From contig CM060842.1 of assembly GCA_030762175.1 (NCBI GenBank), positions 47,015,001-47,079,000 on the forward strand: a DNA stretch of 64,000 nucleotides. The letters run 5' to 3'. The notes under the pieces were generated by a model, which ran no database searches, was not told where the DNA came from, and saw only the letters and a list, made by a program, of their open reading frames with translations. Numbering within the stretch: the first letter of the stretch is position 1; each line of letters opens with the position of its first letter. This document shows, one piece after another, positions 1 to 11,769 of this stretch. The translations under genes were made by a program, and so were the position numbers. Origin of the DNA: Metallyticus violacea. Lineage: Eukaryota; Arthropoda; Insecta; Mantodea; Metallyticidae.

Positions 1-65
1 TATGCTACGACTGCGACAATCAGCAAGGTCAATAAATAAGCAATGGACTTGCTGCCCCTCTCCAT
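1..65 (-). CDS. 5' partial CDS: signal-peptide exon of a secreted or membrane protein, running off the window
   Basis: Reading leftward from an ATG at 65-63, the frame is open to the window edge: MERGSKSIAYLLTLLIVAVVA. This is a textbook signal peptide: a short charged n-region (MERGSK), a 14-residue hydrophobic core and small residues at the end. The start context GTGCCATGG is a strong Kozak match. In-frame ATGs also occur at 95-93 and 128-123, so a longer N-terminus is possible, but the hydrophobic stretch then sits internally, which fits a signal peptide less well. A TATA motif lies about 75 bp upstream. The mature protein lies outside the window, so the family cannot be named. It could also be a signal anchor. 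The main doubt is that only 21 codons are visible. Confidence 0.5.
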   Translation of the reverse strand, partial: MERGSKSIAYLLTLLIVAVVA

Positions 66-102
66 GGCACGGCAAATGTGTGGGGGCTCGCTCATAGGAA
101 AA

Positions 103-145
103 CCCCATGCTATGGGGGAAAGCATCATTGATCGCACGGTATATA
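103..145 (-). promoter_or_regulatory. TATA box and 5'UTR hairpin upstream of the edge CDS
   Basis: On the minus strand TATATA occupies 145-140, about 75 bp before the ATG at 65. Transcription would be expected to begin near 115-110, leaving a short leader. The leader region contains a perfect inverted repeat, CCCCAT-GCT-ATGGGG (103-117), which could form a small stem or bind a dimer. The TATA placement is seen; promoter function is inferred. Confidence 0.35.
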
Positions 146-149
146 GTGT

Positions 150-979
150 CCAATCCGGTACACCAGCGCTTCCTAGCAACTACTCTCTCTGAGTTCAGTT
201 AACAGTTAGCGGCGACACGCATTTTCTCATTTGCGGAAACAACAACGGAGTTAAGTATGATGTATATACTGCATTCAAAGAGCAAATGATGAAACTGTGG
301 CTTCTCATTTTCTAAGCATGTTTGACACCTATCAAACGCTGCAATTCCCTTTGAGAAATGGATGCTATTTTTTCAACTCCTCACTGTGCAAGGAGCTTTG
401 TACCTAAGTGGTATTTTTTTAAGGCTGAGTCATGGAATGTCGAAATAATGTAAAATCTAATTTTTTGTTAAATATGCCACAGAAATGTTTCTGTAATGTT
501 ATCATATATTTTTCGTGTTCAAAATTATGGTATTGTGACTATTAATAAAGTAAGTGATTATTAAATTAAATTAAATCCATATTAAAAATAATATCCCATT
601 GCTTGCCCTTAAATCTGTTCGTATATGCTCAATCCTCCGGTCCTTTTTCAGTGCATATAATTAAACCACTTATGTTTCACTAAACTTTCTACTACTTCTT
701 GCTCTATAGTCCTATAAGATACCGCACTTTCCGTTACAGTTGACAATTACAAGAAATGAAGATAAAAAGAGATATGCATAAGAGCTACCAACCTATCATA
801 CGGACGCGACCCTGCGCAAACAAAATACGATCAAGGGAGTTACAGAATGAGTTTTAAAAACAAATAGCCATAGCAAATCGTAAATATTTGAAAATACCCA
901 CACAGTATAGCTGTGTTTATCAGTGATCATATATTTCACTTAATTAACAGTATATCATTAAGTTTTATGGTTTAATCTC

Positions 980-1021
<42 letters not shown>

Positions 1022-2770
1022 GATAACAACAACACTTCTAAAATGTGGTTTCTCTTTTTTAATACTTATACATTGTAAGAATTCTAATTTTGTTCCCGTA
1101 ATATCAATATTAATGCCATAACTTATTTTATTTCATTAATTAACAAGATCTAATTTGGATTTTATATTCATTTTTATTAAAAAGCAATTCAACCGGTGAG
1201 GAATTCGCTAAGTTTACGCAGTTCCTGCGTGACGGACACATATTTTTAATTTGGACAGAGTAAAATAGGAGTTAGCCTTGGAATAAATATACGTCTTATT
1301 TTGTTACTAATACAATAACTAATAATATCATTTTGAAACTGTTGACTAATATGCTTACTTTTGAGACAAATTATTATAAATACAATCATTATATTAAATT
1401 CTTAAAACTTGTTTAGTTATATCTGTCCAAATTAAATAAATGACAACAGTTCATATTGCCAGGCATCGATAAAACACAAAAGTTGTGATAACATTGAATC
1501 TTCATTCAAATTTCAGTCCCAAAATGTAATCAATATTAGTATTAACTTCGGCTTCAAAATCTAAATCGATGTTCTTTTATATAAATTAAATAATTTTAAA
1601 TAACAGTTTTCCAATGAATGTCGAGTATAAAGTGACACTTTGCTAATAAGAGGATTTTGTAGCCGGCATTAGCTGGTGCACCCGGCGAGAGAGCATGTCC
1701 TATTCGACATTGGTGCGTGTAACTGATCACACACGAATAATCAATGTGTAAATTATATTATTAGCAATGAAAAACTAACTGTCGTAGACGCAGAAAAGAT
1801 TTCACGAAACTTGACAATGAAAGAAGCAACTGCAGAAGCACAGTTGTAATTTTAATTGTTAACAATAATATGCTATCTTCTCAGGATGATAACAAGTCTT
1901 CAATTTCCATATAAAGACATTAATTTTTTCTAACAATTTTCAAGTTCATAAAAACAAAGGAGAATTCTTATAATGTATTTATTTAAGCTTTATTACTCTT
2001 GAATGGCATAGCCATCATTGCCTTTAAAACAATGACCAAAAAGAAGAGTCCTTATGCATTGGCTTTCTCAGTAGTTTGTTCCAATAAGAAGACAATTTGC
2101 TATCCAGATGCCTTATCTAAACTACAGTTCGACCTGAACCTCACGTTGATGTAGTGTACAACCTTCCCTGGCTCCTGCGGTCAACAGCACGGTCTGCCAG
2201 TCTCTCTGTAATCTCTGCAGACCCTGTGTAAACACACCGGATGTAGCGCCCCGAAACCACAATGCACAATAGCTGCGAGGGCTCAACACCACAAGACCAC
2301 AATTCTGCCTCTTGCAAACCTGTTCTCAAGTACCATGTGTTACATTGTTGTTAACTCAAAACTAGTATCCATACACCTTTAAACTCGTGAAAATATCGAC
2401 TTTAAAGCTCTTGATATACTTTTCATCTCTGGTTTGGTCCATTTTATTGATGCTTGGAATACCTTGTTAACGAAAGTTTTTAGATAGTGTACTAAACGTT
2501 CTACTAGCCGCCAGTTCTCTTCCTTGTATTTCTCGAAGAGATTGGTGATTGTTGACTCCTGATTATTATCTCAAAGATATGCTTGAATTCTGCTGTACAT
2601 TGGGTTAGCACAGCTGTTTTCATAAACCCCGCTAGACCTTCGCTCCCCAAGAAATTTATGAAACATTAGAATACTGTTTAATATTTAATCTCGAATGTAT
2701 AGATACCAGGCCTTTCAATAAAGTATCATCATACTTTTTACAGGGATAATTTCTAGCGTAAACTTTTTTG
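150..2770. other. Gene-poor AT-rich stretch
   Basis: Contains an (AAT)n array near 980-1020 and many stop codons in all frames. A GC-richer patch at 2100-2340 has a 62-codon minus-strand frame (2329-2141) with no recognisable domain. No gene or mobile element was recognised elsewhere. Confidence 0.5.
980..1020. repeat. (AAT)n microsatellite
   Basis: About 13 perfect AAT units. Similar AAT/TTA arrays recur near 8325, 24276, 25009, 29250 and 58079. Confidence 0.9.
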
Positions 2771-2864
2771 GAAATGAAAAATCAGACTTGAAACAATCGC
2801 ATAATGGCCGGGATTCGAACCACAGATATTTAGCCCGAACTGTTCAAGTCTGATTGTTCATTTC
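2771..2864. repeat. Hairpin: 23-bp inverted repeat around a tRNA-like B box
   Basis: The left arm (2771-2794) and right arm (2842-2864) are inverted copies differing by one substitution and one indel. The minus strand of the loop reads GGTTCGAATCCCGGCC, a canonical RNA polymerase III B box with T-stem symmetry. No A box or acceptor stem is visible, so this is not an intact tRNA. It may be a SINE remnant or a small palindromic element carrying a T-arm. Confidence 0.5.
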
Positions 2865-3004
2865 TAACTATGTCCTACATACAGGTAGTGTGAAAGAATA
2901 ATTTCCATATATAAGTTTACATTATTTTGCTATAATGTGTAATGTGCATGTGGTTCTAGTTTCGTTGTTGTCACTTCCGGTTTCTGCTTGTGAAAGGTGA
3001 CACG

Positions 3005-3880
3005 CAACAAACAATATGCTGCTCTGAAATTCCGTTTCCGTCTATACAAATCTTCAGCTGAGGCTTATGCAATGTTACAGGAGGCCTATGGAGAGTTTGT
3101 TCTGCCCTATAGCACAGTTCGAAGATGGCTTAAAAATGTTTAAAGAGGGAAGGCAATCAATTTGAAAGGAAGATGGATCCGACGCTCCAGTTTGTGCTCT
3201 AACGGAAGAAACATGCTGCTATCATCACGAGAGAGAACATAAGAACGCTTTACAAAAATTGTGAATATTTTACTAGATTCCATCCCACATGTTAGTAACT
3301 AAAAAGTTGCTTGCACATGAGACATGTTTGTGCACGGTGGGTTTCAAGACTGTTGAGTCCCAAACAATAGGAAGTTTGCATGCAGTTGAAGATGATGCTA
3401 CAAGAAGATGCGGAGTTTCTTTTAAAGGCAATTCCTACTGATGAAACTTGGCTACATAATTTCAATCCTGAGACAAACAGCAAAGCTTATCACCATTATC
3501 ACCGACGTAAAAAGTGGTTGCTTCTGCTGCGAAAATTATGGTGATCTTATGTTTCGAAACCCAAGGAATGATTTACCAGCATGTTGCAAAAGGCAACAAT
3601 TCCGTGCTGCACCGCACATCGCAATCGTTGTTTCTGAATATCTCGGCAATATCAATGTAAAGCGTGTTCTTTGCCCTTCCTAAAGTCCATATTTACACCG
3701 GTGTGACTTCCACTTTCCCAAAATTGAAGAAACACTTCGTAGGAGGTATTTTCCCTTATCAGAAGCAGTGGTGAAGTATGCCGAGACCATTCTGGAGGAC
3801 CTGTCAAAAATGGTTTCCAGCATGTCTTTGAAGACTGACAGGAACGCTGGGACAGGTACATTGCATCCAAAGGGGACTAA
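3005..3880 (+). pseudogene. Mariner transposase pseudogene (copy 1)
   Basis: Frameshifted and stop-riddled, but the order of mariner blocks is preserved. The N-terminal helix-turn-helix reads KFRFRLYKSSAEAYAMLQEA (from about 3027) followed by STVRRWLK. A linker block like FKEGRQS follows, then the first catalytic region DETWLHNFNPET near 3440. The segment around the last acidic residue (SPYLHRCDFHFPKIEETLRR, about 3686-3745) has Y where mariners normally have the D of SPDLAP. The C-terminal block resembles GFQHVFED..RWDRYIASKGD. Family knowledge: mariners move by cut-and-paste using a DDD/DDE RNase-H-fold transposase. Several frame changes and stops mean no active protein. Terminal repeats were not found. 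Confidence 0.85.
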
Positions 3881-5434
3881 TGAGAAAAATAATCCAAATT
3901 ATAAGGATGAATAAAGGTATGTAAACAAAAAAATTACGAAGACTCTTTTCATCGTACAAACAATGGGTAATGCGAAATCGAAAGATGATACAAATTTACG
4001 ATGTACATTTATAAAGGTAAAGTAAATAAGAATGAAACTGAAGATGACTATTTTATCCGGAGGGAGCTTTCTAATAAATAGACCAGGCAGACAACTCATA
4101 TATGTCAAAAATTTCCTGGCAACAGCCAGCTTTTTTCGACAGCAAACTGCATAGGCTGGGGCTGGCCCGCCTGTATGCTTTTCCCGGACTATCAAAGAAG
4201 GTCAGGGAGGTATTGATTCTTTTCTTAACAACTTAGTTGTATGAAAAATCGTTCTCTAACGCATTTATCTGAAAACGAGATTAAATCATAGAAATCAGAA
4301 CACAGAATACACATTTCTTGTTTTAAGCCCGATATATTACGGCTTGTAAGTGAATTGCAGCACCATCTCTCCTTTAGGAATAAAATTAATGAGTAATGTT
4401 GTGCCATCACATAGTTATCATTAATATTAATGTGTTTTTGCGTTTCATTTAAAATATTATTTTTATAATTATTAATATTGTTGTGTAAGGGTGCACTATA
4501 ATAAAAAAAAACATTAAAAATGTGCATTCATTTGTTTGCTTATATCTTAAAATTTGTAAATCAGTTAACGAACAACTTATAAGCTATACGCTATAGAAAT
4601 TTAGAAGTTTAAACTTTTGAGTTAAATCTTAGGAGTGCGTGAAATTGAGAGATATTTAGAAGGAATCCAAGGCCAAGGAAAGTTTGAGAGCTATAGAATT
4701 ACAGCGATGCTGAATAATTCATGCTCCTTGGGCGTATTTCTGATCTCAGAAAATACATTCCTTACTGCATATATATGGCAAGACCAATTATATTTTTGCC
4801 CGAAACGGGCAACTTTGCTCTTCGTTAGCGATGCGCAGTCATCAGTAGCTTTATCGCCCGAAGCCACTTGCATTTAAATCTCCATGCAAGTTCAAATGTG
4901 AATAACTTTCTTTGAAACGTTCGGAAATTCTCTGCATTTTTTAAAAAAAATAGTTTAGAGAATGCAGTATTGTACAGCGAGTGTTTATGTATAGATATAA
5001 GTCAAATTCTGTTCCTGCAATTCGAAAACGATTTTAGAAAAGATACTCAAGTTTAAAAGACTGGAAATATTAACAACAGCGAACACGGAAAATAGCGTTG
5101 AGTCCTCACCGAAGAATTTTTATATATCGGCGGATATCGACTGGAAAATTCCACTATAATATCACATCATTGCATTTCTCAGAAATAATCTACATATCTG
5201 GAAAGAATTGAAAAATAACTAACGCCTGTCTTTCCTTTTAAGCAGGTGCCAAAGACAGACATATTTTCAGCATTTCTTTTCTTAATATGAGTAAGTGAAC
5301 TTTTAAAGATAGGGATATGCCAGCTCTACTGCAAATCTCTTGCGATTGGCAACTGCCAGGGAAAAGACTGCAGGGTGCGAGAGCGGTAGAGTGAGTCAAG
5401 GAACTTCACACGCTACCAGTCAGCGAGTGACAAC

Positions 5435-5647
5435 ATGCAGATACTGAACTTATCGCTTCTGTGGCGGGAATATAATTTTATTTTCTCATATCTTCTAAGA
5501 GTGACAATAGGAAAAATTAATTTTGTGTTATCGCTCTTAGCTTTTACTTCTTGTGTTTTTAGTTTTCCACAAGGTTCCACCAATTCACAGTGGAACGTGC
5601 CGTGCACGCAATACCATCTTCAAAAAGTTAAGCGACATAAACTGTAA
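5435..5647 (+). CDS. Possible small ORF, unrecognised
   Basis: A 70-codon frame starts with ATG after a locally GC-richer leader (5330-5434). It contains one hydrophobic run, FVLSLLAFTSCVFSF, at about residues 31-45. This position is too internal for a normal signal peptide. No homology is recognised, and AT-rich DNA easily gives ORFs of this size. Reported only because the leader is compositionally distinct. Confidence 0.15.
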   Translation: MQILNLSLLWREYNFIFSYLLRVTIGKINFVLSLLAFTSCVFSFPQGSTNSQWNVPCTQYHLQKVKRHKL

Positions 5648-8324
5648 CTCCGAAATGTGCGCAACATTTCATGGATATTATTGTTGTGCTCTGATGTTAG
5701 ATAATAATAATAGATACACACTTAAAAATATTATTTGTTTCATACTATGTCGAATTTCACTTCCTTTCTGTTTTTGAAAACAGCATGGGAAATGAAACTT
5801 TATTGCAATTATTTTCCGGACTCTACAGTAACCAACACATGAACACAACACGAGAAAAGTAAAATAATTTCCTTACAACTGTTAGGTTGCTATGACTGTG
5901 TATGAGGTAGACGTTACTGGCTAGGAGGAGTAATCATATAGGGTCTTTCATGATTTTGTCGCCCATTTCACCTCATCTGGCACTCGGCAGTCATAGCGGT
6001 AACTCTGGCGAAGTGGCTTAATATTCACGAAAATGATTACAACTACAATAAGCAGTGCCTTTTGATATGAGATGAAAGTGTTGTCCAGCGACATCCACAT
6101 ATTTCCGACATCTTTTTAGAAAACTGTCAATCACATGCGTCAGTTCATCTTCCAAAATTGAGCCAATTACATTATTCAAGATCACGGCTGTTCACGAATT
6201 TCAGACAGGTGATCGTGATATTCGGGTAAATATCTGCAATTAGATGTTAAGGGACTTAATGAGAGTATGATCGATTCATGCTTCATATTCTTTATTGGTG
6301 ACATGATTCCATTTGTATGATCATGTTTCGACGCAAAATAACAGGTATGGAGTACAGGAAAACCAAATTTTATACAGGTAATCTTCTTGCATGACGGGAA
6401 AATAGGTATAATGTGCGCAGTAAATGCAGAGAGAGTAATAGAGCCTAAATATGTTTTGAGAATACCATAATTGCACAAATACATTTTATTTATGGGGGAA
6501 GTTGAAAAATAAAGTGTATGGGACAAACCCTCACTCATTAGAAGAGCTGAAAGACATACCAGGCGAGATTTTGACTTAGTGTTTTTACTAAGATAACAGA
6601 AATACGCGGATGTGGCAGGACTACATTTCCAATATCTCCTGTCATAAGATGCATGCTTATTTTCATTGTATTGCAATTGTGAACACTTGAATCAATTGCG
6701 CGATATTGTGTCCGCTTTGCTGGGAGTTATCGCTCTGACTGCCGACACACCAGCTGCAGTGAAATAGCGACAAAGCCAAGAAAGACCTAATATGTCGACA
6801 TGGAAAGTGCATATTGCTATAAGTTCAATTTATTATTTTTAAGACAGAATTGCGACATAATACTAAATAAAGTAGCTTTAGTCGGATTGACTTGATCATT
6901 GAATACTTCGACCATAGCGCAAAACAACACTTGGCATGTTTGAAGCCCGCTATAGAAATAAGTATTATACAAAATATGTATAACACTATTCAAACTTACT
7001 AAATCTCTCATGTATGTCTACATAACATCCGTCTACTCGTTTTCTATAACCAAAATTCGTTATATTCGTTTTCATATCTTTCTTTATTTTGATTTATTTA
7101 AAATTCATAACAAAGCAAATGGTTTTGTTATTTTTATGTAATATTTCTTTTGGAAACTCGCAATATTATCTGAATCTCCTTCCACAATTTTCTTTCATTC
7201 AGTTGTTTGTTTGTTGGTTGCTTCAATTATTTGTTGAATGGGCGGAATTATGGGCGTTATAACGAGCGTAATGTCTACCTATAGAACATACACATATTGC
7301 AATGTTTAACTAAAATAAAACAATTTAACATAGTATGAAACAATATACGGGGTTTTTCAAAAGTAACGCATAATTTGTAATTACAGGTAGATGGAAAACC
7401 TGAATGCAAAGTTGTTCAAATATAATTTCTTAAAAGAATTAATTTTATCATGCTTTTTCGTATTAACGGTTGCATATGCTATGATTTTTTCTCCCTCTTT
7501 TCTGATAGAGGCCTTATTTTGGTCATTCTGCATCTTCTTTTATTTTATATAGAAGCATAATTAAGTAATTTCCAAACTCAAGGAAAATACATTTTTTTAA
7601 AAGTGCATATTACTATGACAATAATATTATTCGCTTAGATATAAAAAAATTAAGGTGCAGAGTGATAAAAACGAAGATACAACATCAAAAAATGTAAATA
7701 ATAAGTTCTAATTTAAACATTTCTTCTGCGATATCATTGTTATGCAAACAATTACTACAGTTGAATTGGTAAAATTTTAAGAAATAACATTTAAAGCATA
7801 TTTGCATTTTTTCTAAAATCCTTCATCTAGGATAAAACAAATTGTGCTTTACTTTAGAAAACTTCTATAGGTACTAAGAATGTGCCTCTATCGCACTCGT
7901 TTCGAAATGCAGATGCGACGTGGCCTATGGCTTTCGCTCGTGTCGTAAAGGAACACTTTCTATAGTAACTTTACTTAAATTAATATTTTAGCATTAGATT
8001 TTAGCGGAAGAGATTTGTACTATAATTCAAGAGGATCTGGTACTCATCTGTTAAAATTCTTACCGTGCAAATGTATATTAATTTTATTTATTTTATCTAG
8101 TTTCTTCTTTGTAGTCTTTGTCAAATTCAGGCCATCAACCAGAAACTCCATCCCTCCCTCCTGCAGCTCTGCAAAATAGTAAAATAATGCCAAACATAAT
8201 AAAACATAAATGAATAACTAAAATAAACATGCATAACAAAATATTGTATATAACGACTAAATTATAGATGGAAAACATAAACATAATGCTTGAAAAAATT
8301 AATAATAAAATATTTCTGGAGTGA

Positions 8325-8360
<36 letters not shown>
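8325..8360. repeat. (AAT)n microsatellite
   Basis: About 12 AAT units following GTGA. Confidence 0.9.
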
Positions 8361-8361
<1 letters not shown>

Positions 8362-8671
8362 GCTATTCTTTAAGGAAATAAGATTATTTTTTTATAAAAA
8401 TACAAAATCAAAGTATAAAATACCTATAAATTTTTATGACAAATATATTTTAAATAGTTATTATGAATGCGAGACGTTTATAAATGAATTAATTTTAATT
8501 GAGGAAAAGGTAATTGGTGATATGTCTTTTATGTGGACAAGATACGTAAACGACTGTGAAAATACTGTAGCACAATTTAAAAGCTTGCAATGCCATTACT
8601 CTGAGCTATATCTGAACATAAATATTTCCAGTGCAATGCTGTTATGTGAATGTCTTGAATAAAAATAATAG

Positions 8672-8765
8672 CAGGCCGGTAGATCAATTGTACAATCAAA
8701 TGATTATACTATTAGCCTTCCAATAAGACGACCAAGGTTTGATTCCTATCATAAGCAGAACTGAT
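8672..8765 (+). mobile_element. tRNA-like SINE remnant (family E)
   Basis: The segment CAGGCCGGTAGATCAATTG resembles a tRNA 5' half with a degenerate A box. About 60 bp later GGTTTGATTCC matches the B box. Spacing and order fit the tRNA-derived head of a SINE. No second copy was found in this window, so family limits are unknown. Confidence 0.4.
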
Positions 8766-8896
8766 CTAAGCAGATTTTCTCCGGGTACTGCTCCATCGCA
8801 TCATCTAAGTTATTTAGTGCAGTGTTGTCACCGCAAGATATGCGGCTAGGAAACGATTATGCAATTGCCCTCTGCCACCAGGAGGTTGATTTGTTT

Positions 8897-9180
8897 ATTT
8901 GGTTTATTTACTGACGCTCTTTAACATCTCAGGTTATCAGCGTCCCTTTCTATTCAGGGCATGAAACGGCCGACAAATTTTGCTCAGAGGCCTCTTCTTT
9001 CAGGTTTGAAGTTCTTTATAAATGTACAACACGGGACCCAAGGCTTTACTTCCCTTCCAAAGGAAACCATATTTAAAAGCTTTACGCCCGAAAAAAATCC
9101 ATCGGTCCTGGCCGGGATTGAACCCGCGATCTTGGGTTTAGGAGGCAAGTATGGTTACCACTACACCGCCAGGACCGACC
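8897..9180 (-). mobile_element. SINE family A, copy 1 (tRNA-derived)
   Basis: Read on the minus strand, the 5' head (near 9180) is tRNA-like: GGTCCTGG pairs with a later CCAGGACC, GTAGTGGTAACC is the A-box region, CTCCTAA sits where an anticodon loop should be, and GGTTCAATCCC is the B box. The body then runs through conserved segments (for example GAAGTAAAGCC-like and GCAAAATTTGTCGGCCG) to a 3' end with AAATAAACCAAATAA. The CCT-type loop suggests descent from tRNA-Arg(CCT). A possible decayed target duplication is the similar pair CCACCAGGAGGTTGAT (8875-8890) and CCACCATCAGGGGAATTGAT (9180-9199). Non-coding; mobility depends on a LINE partner. Confidence 0.85.
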
Positions 9181-9544
9181 CACCATCAGGGGAATTGATG
9201 TCAGTCAGATATAAGAACTTGTTAATGGCAGCAACAGAGGAAATGTTACAGCATCATGGTTTAGCCAGCAGGAACAACCGTAAGCGACTGACTGCGCAAG
9301 TCTACCACTCGGGTTTCAGGTGTTTTACATCTCGACACTAAGTGTACCGCAGCTGGTGCCCCTATATATCAAACGTCTCTCGACAGTATGCATTCATTCG
9401 CGAAAACAGTTAGACAGTTGACTTCTAGAGCAAACGTTATTTTAAATATGAATCAGTTCGTTGTGAGTACAAAGAATTTATTCACAATTTCCTGATCAAT
9501 TCCCCCTACCCATGACAGTGTGCTGGTTCTATATAAAAGGAAAA

Positions 9545-9715
9545 ACTACAGTTTTAACAGAGGAAAAACTAGACGAAATTGGCGCATTCGCCAGCAAAGT
9601 CGCTTCGGAAATTAGCACATGTGAGGGTTTCGGAATGTAATCGATAACATTAGCAATATAATTAAGTGACTGAACTTAATTGTGTTAATCAGAACACGTT
9701 TTTCCAATACCTGTT
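9545..9715 (+). mobile_element. Mariner-like deletion derivative (N- and C-ends joined)
   Basis: The 5' part translates as TTVLTEEKLDEIGA, the start of the helix-turn-helix region of a mariner-like transposase. It matches the copy at 15770 almost base for base but lacks 12-15 bp. The 3' part (about 9665-9715, TGTTAATCAGAACACGTTTT) matches the 3' end of that second copy (TGTTAATCAAAACGTGTTTT). The catalytic core between is gone, so this is a short internally deleted element. Confidence 0.6.
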
Positions 9716-9828
9716 TACGTGTTTTAGGAAGCAGGGATGACATACGGGCTGCGGCACCTTAGTAGTGCAAACTCTATAAGGAGAGCGAGTAAAGTTATAA
9801 TTAAAGACCGATACCACAACTGTAACAA

Positions 9829-10158
9829 ATGGTCGCGAGTATTGAAGATATCCCGGCTAATATTGTAGAAGAAGAAAGCTTGTACAAAAGATGTTTGCTA
9901 TCCTTGAGGCTTTTAAGAGACGTACTGGATTTCGTGGTCCATAGAGAATTTCTGCGTCGTGTTCCAACGCTGGAGAGCGCTGGGAGGGCTGAGTCCAGAG
10001 ACTGAGCGAAGCTTCTGGACAGCGAGCTGGACTTCTCTCTGGTGGTCACCTGGATCATCCTCGCTGCGGCAAAAGCGCTGTCCAGCGATAACACTTTATC
10101 CTCCTCTTCCTCTGGAGTTAACAGCATTGATGCTAGCTACAGTGGTATCAAGTTTTAA
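9829..10158 (+). pseudogene. Broken 110-codon reading frame, unrecognised
   Basis: From ATG 9829 the frame runs 58 codons (MVASIEDIPANIVEEESLYK...), meets TGA at 10003-10005, then continues 50 codons to TAA at 10156-10158. AATAAA lies just downstream (about 10167). Codon composition is richer and more balanced than the flanks, as in coding DNA. The opposite strand is also open: ATG at 10127 gives 108 codons ending near 9801 (MLLTPEEEEDKVLSL...), so the true strand is not certain. I recognise no family. It may be a processed pseudogene, a decayed exon, or a minus-strand exon. Confidence 0.35.
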
Positions 10159-10159
10159 T

Positions 10160-10820
10160 AATGAATCAATAAAACTTATTCATTCTTGAAATGACAATAT
10201 CCTTAATCTTTTTAACGAGTCAGTGACTAGCACTATATCCCATTGAGACTATTTCATGAAGGTACAACAGTGTATATTTCGGGAACTTTTGTATTTAAAC
10301 TATTCCTAAAATGCTTTTGTAATTCTCTGGTAAATTTTTGTTTTGTTATCAATAAAGTGTGTTAATTTTTAAATATAATCTTAAACTATTATCTTCAAAT
10401 ATGCTTAGAATTGTTTATGTGATTTTTAAAGGGAGTGGTACTAAAACACTTTAAACACCATGGATCTAGCCCTGCAATAGCATGCTAAAATAATTGTTTT
10501 GGTTTATACTGGCCCCTATTACACAAGTATATCTCTAAGATGTTAATTATTTGAAGCGAGATACATTCATTATCTTTTTCCCCTACATATCGAACAACAA
10601 AATGTCTTTCGCACATTTGCAGAGTTAAACGAGAATGAACGAAATGTTCGGAAAATGGCAAAAATAGTCAAGACTTGTGAATGTTTTTGGTGAATTTAGA
10701 AGGAGAAAGAAAATAAGCAGATGTATTTCATAAAACAATTTGAAGATATGTTTTTGGTATTTAATAAAACAATTGTAAGGTTTGAAGGTTTGTTTTTGGT
10801 ATTAATAATGAGAGATGTGA
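10160..10820. other. AT-rich stretch, nothing recognised
   Basis: Contains a small palindrome (AATGAAT...ATTCATT near 10161-10185). No gene or element was recognised. Confidence 0.5.
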
Positions 10821-11490
10821 CCGAAGCGCATTAGAACGACATAGTGTTGTTAGCGATCGATGGCTACAAGTTTAGAAGTTAACAGTAGTTACGCAGCTAA
10901 ATATATGGAAGGGAAGCGAATATAGAACCACCTGGAAGGTAGGTAAATTATTGTCTTTTCTGATGTAAAATACTCTTATACCGAGCTTATCAAACAATGC
11001 AAGAGGCGCGACTTCCCTTTCTCCAAGGAAGGCATTTCAGGCATGCTTAACAAAAAAGGTAACGCCAGAATATGGTTTATTCCAGAGGGCAAGAAACAGG
11101 CAAATCCACGCTCAGCTTACCAGCCATATAATTAGGAAGGTTAAGGCTCTTGTCTCGACTGAATCCAGCAGCACAGAGTGTCATTTAATTGAAATTGCAA
11201 ATCTCAATTACAACCCTGAACACCATTAGCAAGCGGGAACTTAAAAAAGGTGGTTTGGTTGTATCAATATAAGGCTTAAAGTCACCCGTCTGCCTCAACT
11301 CGTCATTTATTGAAGGTTATGGGAAGAGAAAAATGGAAATACTTTACATTTCTCACAGCGACATTCCTGTTAAATCACCTGATGCATAGCCAATAGATTT
11401 CTTTGCATTTGGCCTTGGAAGCTGAAATACTTTTCAGGACGTACAGAGAGTACCAGGAGGCACTTAAAAATTGCCTACAACTGGCAAATT
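10820..11490 (+). pseudogene. Possible DDE transposase remnant, Tc1/mariner-type
   Basis: Scattered frames suggest a decayed transposase. Near 11360-11420 the translation reads DIPVKSPDA*PIDFFAFGL, like the region round the last catalytic acidic residue in some arthropod Tc1/mariner relatives (SPDxxPxDFxxFG). Upstream text such as FSKEGISGMLNKKGNA could be part of a DNA-binding region, but that is weak. Many stops and frameshifts. Assignment rests mainly on the one motif. Confidence 0.35.
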
Positions 11491-11769
11491 ATTTGCTCAA
11501 GAAAACCAGTTAAATATCATATATTGGTGTGTTTTCAGTATATATGTTTGCGCATCCGTATTCTTTGTTTTTATGCTTTAGGAAAGTATTGTGTGTGCTT
11601 GTTGTTCTAAGTGTCTTAAGGGAACAAGGTTATAGTCCTCACTTTTCTTTTAATTTTTGTTCTCCACTTAGCTTGAATTACTTTTGTAGCCATTTGCAGC
11701 TAATGAATAATGAAATATTGCCAATTATAGACAGTCACTGGAAAGCTTGCCAGCAGGAATGAAATAAAA

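Larger units (their letters stand above)
3900..8670. other. Gene-poor AT-rich stretch
   Basis: No recognisable gene. A 164-codon open frame at 6676-6182 (minus) has no family signature and AT-driven composition. A mariner-end-like motif, TACGGGGTTTTTCAAAAGTA, sits near 7346-7365. A weak first-exon candidate lies at 5435-5647. Confidence 0.4.

Noticed and set aside
6182..6676. 164-codon minus-strand open frame
   Set aside because: No recognisable domain, no splice or promoter support, and composition like the flanks.
9121..9180. tRNA-like segments considered as real tRNA genes (also at 30446, 13411, 53975)
   Set aside because: Arms are only partly pairable, each continues into a conserved SINE body, and copies are dispersed.
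8961..9341. 126-codon plus-strand open frame
   Set aside because: Most of it is antisense of SINE A copy 1; the frame is an accident of the SINE sequence.
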